A model generated the notes under the pieces. It saw only the letters and a program-made list of their open reading frames with translations. It was not told the origin of the DNA and searched no databases. A stretch of DNA of 5,637 nucleotides from Ardenticatenales bacterium (GTDB taxonomy: Bacteria > Chloroflexota > Anaerolineae > Promineifilales > UBA4811), in contig WSZX01000444.1 of assembly GCA_013139935.1 (NCBI GenBank), positions 1-5,637 on the forward strand, written 5' to 3'. This document shows positions 5,043-5,637 of the stretch, piece after piece. How positions within the stretch are numbered: position 1 is the stretch's first letter; every line of letters begins with the position of its first letter. Made by a program: the position numbers and the translations under genes.

Positions 5043-5637
5043 CACTCACTGAGCAACTCCTCGGCCCGATCCAAACGTATGACGCCGTCCGCAATCATCC
5101 GTTGTGTCACGCGCTCCACCTGCTCCCCAGTCGCTCCAGCCGCCACCGCAAGCTGCCGCGCGTGCAGCCGCATGTGCCCGGCCTGAATACCGGTGGTGGC
5201 CAAAGCGCGAATGGCTGCCAGATTCTGCGCCAGCCCAACAGCAGCCATGACCTCCGCCAGCTCACGAGCGGTCCTCGCGCCGAGGATCTTGAGCGCTACC
5301 CGGGCGCCAGGGTGAACACGGGTAGCTCCCCCCACGGTACCGACCGCCAGCGGCAGCTCTAGCCTACCCCTCAGGTCGCCGTCCTTGTCCCGCCACCATT
5401 CGCTCAACGCGGAATAACGGCCGTCCCGAGCAGCATACGCATGAGCACCCGCCTCTACCGCACGCCAATCATTGCCGGTGGCCAATACGACGGCATCAAC
5501 GCCATTCATTATGCCCTTGTTGTGTGTGGCAGCGCGGTAGGGATCGGCGACGGCAAAGGCACACGCCTCTACAATACGCTCGATCGCCACTGGGCCCGGA
5601 ATCTCATCTGTCGCCAGCAATTCGGCCGGCACCCTCC
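5042..5637 (-). CDS. mvaA: Class II hydroxymethylglutaryl-CoA reductase, C-terminal part (N-terminus beyond window)
   Basis: It reduces HMG-CoA to mevalonate with NAD(P)H, a four-electron step in the cytoplasm. About 198 codons are present, roughly the last 45 percent of a usual class II enzyme (about 425 aa); the frame continues past the window edge, so no start is visible. The GTG at 5632 is simply an internal valine. Counting from it, motifs are the catalytic lysine in ATHNKGIMNG (Lys39), the catalytic aspartate in ATGNDWRA (Asp55), and the C-terminal histidine in AGHMRLHAR (His153) on the flap domain. These three forms are typical of class II (bacterial, Pseudomonas mevalonii-like) reductases, not the class I enzymes of eukaryotes and most archaea. 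It is the first visible gene of the operon and ends 40 nt before the chosen synthase start. Whether it uses NADH or NADPH cannot be told from this part. Confidence 0.92.
   Translation of the reverse strand, partial: RVPAELLATDEIPGPVAIERIVEACAFAVADPYRAATHNKGIMNGVDAVVLATGNDWRAVEAGAHAYAARDGRYSALSEWWRDKDGDLRGRLELPLAVGTVGGATRVHPGARVALKILGARTARELAEVMAAVGLAQNLAAIRALATTGIQAGHMRLHARQLAVAAGATGEQVERVTQRMIADGVIRLDRAEELLSE

Noticed and set aside
5034..5043. GATGCGCATC palindrome at the reductase stop, sharing TGCGCA with the operator at 1038-1053
   Set aside because: The shared core is only 6 bp, itself palindromic, and lies inside coding sequence, so common regulation by the ArsR-family protein is not supported.

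Overview
The window looks like a chromosomal segment of a GC-rich bacterium, most probably a Chloroflexota member. That placement is inference from protein style: a proline/threonine/glutamate-rich LysM lipoprotein, a large ArsR-type regulator with a long N-terminal domain, and an archaeal-type upper mevalonate gene set in a bacterial setting with Shine-Dalgarno sites and sigma70-like promoters. No rRNA, tRNA or CRISPR array was seen. Every gene I can support reads on the minus strand, so the order of transcription is from high to low coordinates.

Right half (5637 to 2299): a tight four-gene operon for the upper mevalonate pathway. In transcription order it holds the C-terminal part of a class II HMG-CoA reductase (cut by the window edge), an archaeal-type HMG-CoA synthase, a small DUF35 zinc-ribbon/OB-fold protein, and an archaeal-type acetoacetyl-CoA thiolase. 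Together they would turn acetyl-CoA into acetoacetyl-CoA, HMG-CoA and then mevalonate. Synthase, DUF35 protein and thiolase are the three partners of the substrate-channelling complex known from archaea. A 14-codon reading frame overlaps both the reductase stop and the chosen synthase start.

Middle (about 2300 to 1977): a non-coding interval. It contains a candidate 176-bp MITE-like element with imperfect terminal inverted repeats, flanked by an 8-bp direct repeat. Inside it is a perfect 22-bp-stem hairpin. Next to it is a strong sigma70-type promoter for the following gene.

Left half: a two-LysM-domain lipoprotein (1976 to 1320) ends in a clear intrinsic terminator. A non-coding stretch of about 280 bp follows, and then a 324-residue fragment of an ArsR-family regulator (972 to beyond position 1). 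The regulator's promoter carries a perfect 16-bp palindrome over its -35 box, and further inverted repeats lie on either side, which suggests autoregulation. The regulator's HTH lacks the cysteines of the classical metal-sensing motif, so its signal is unknown.
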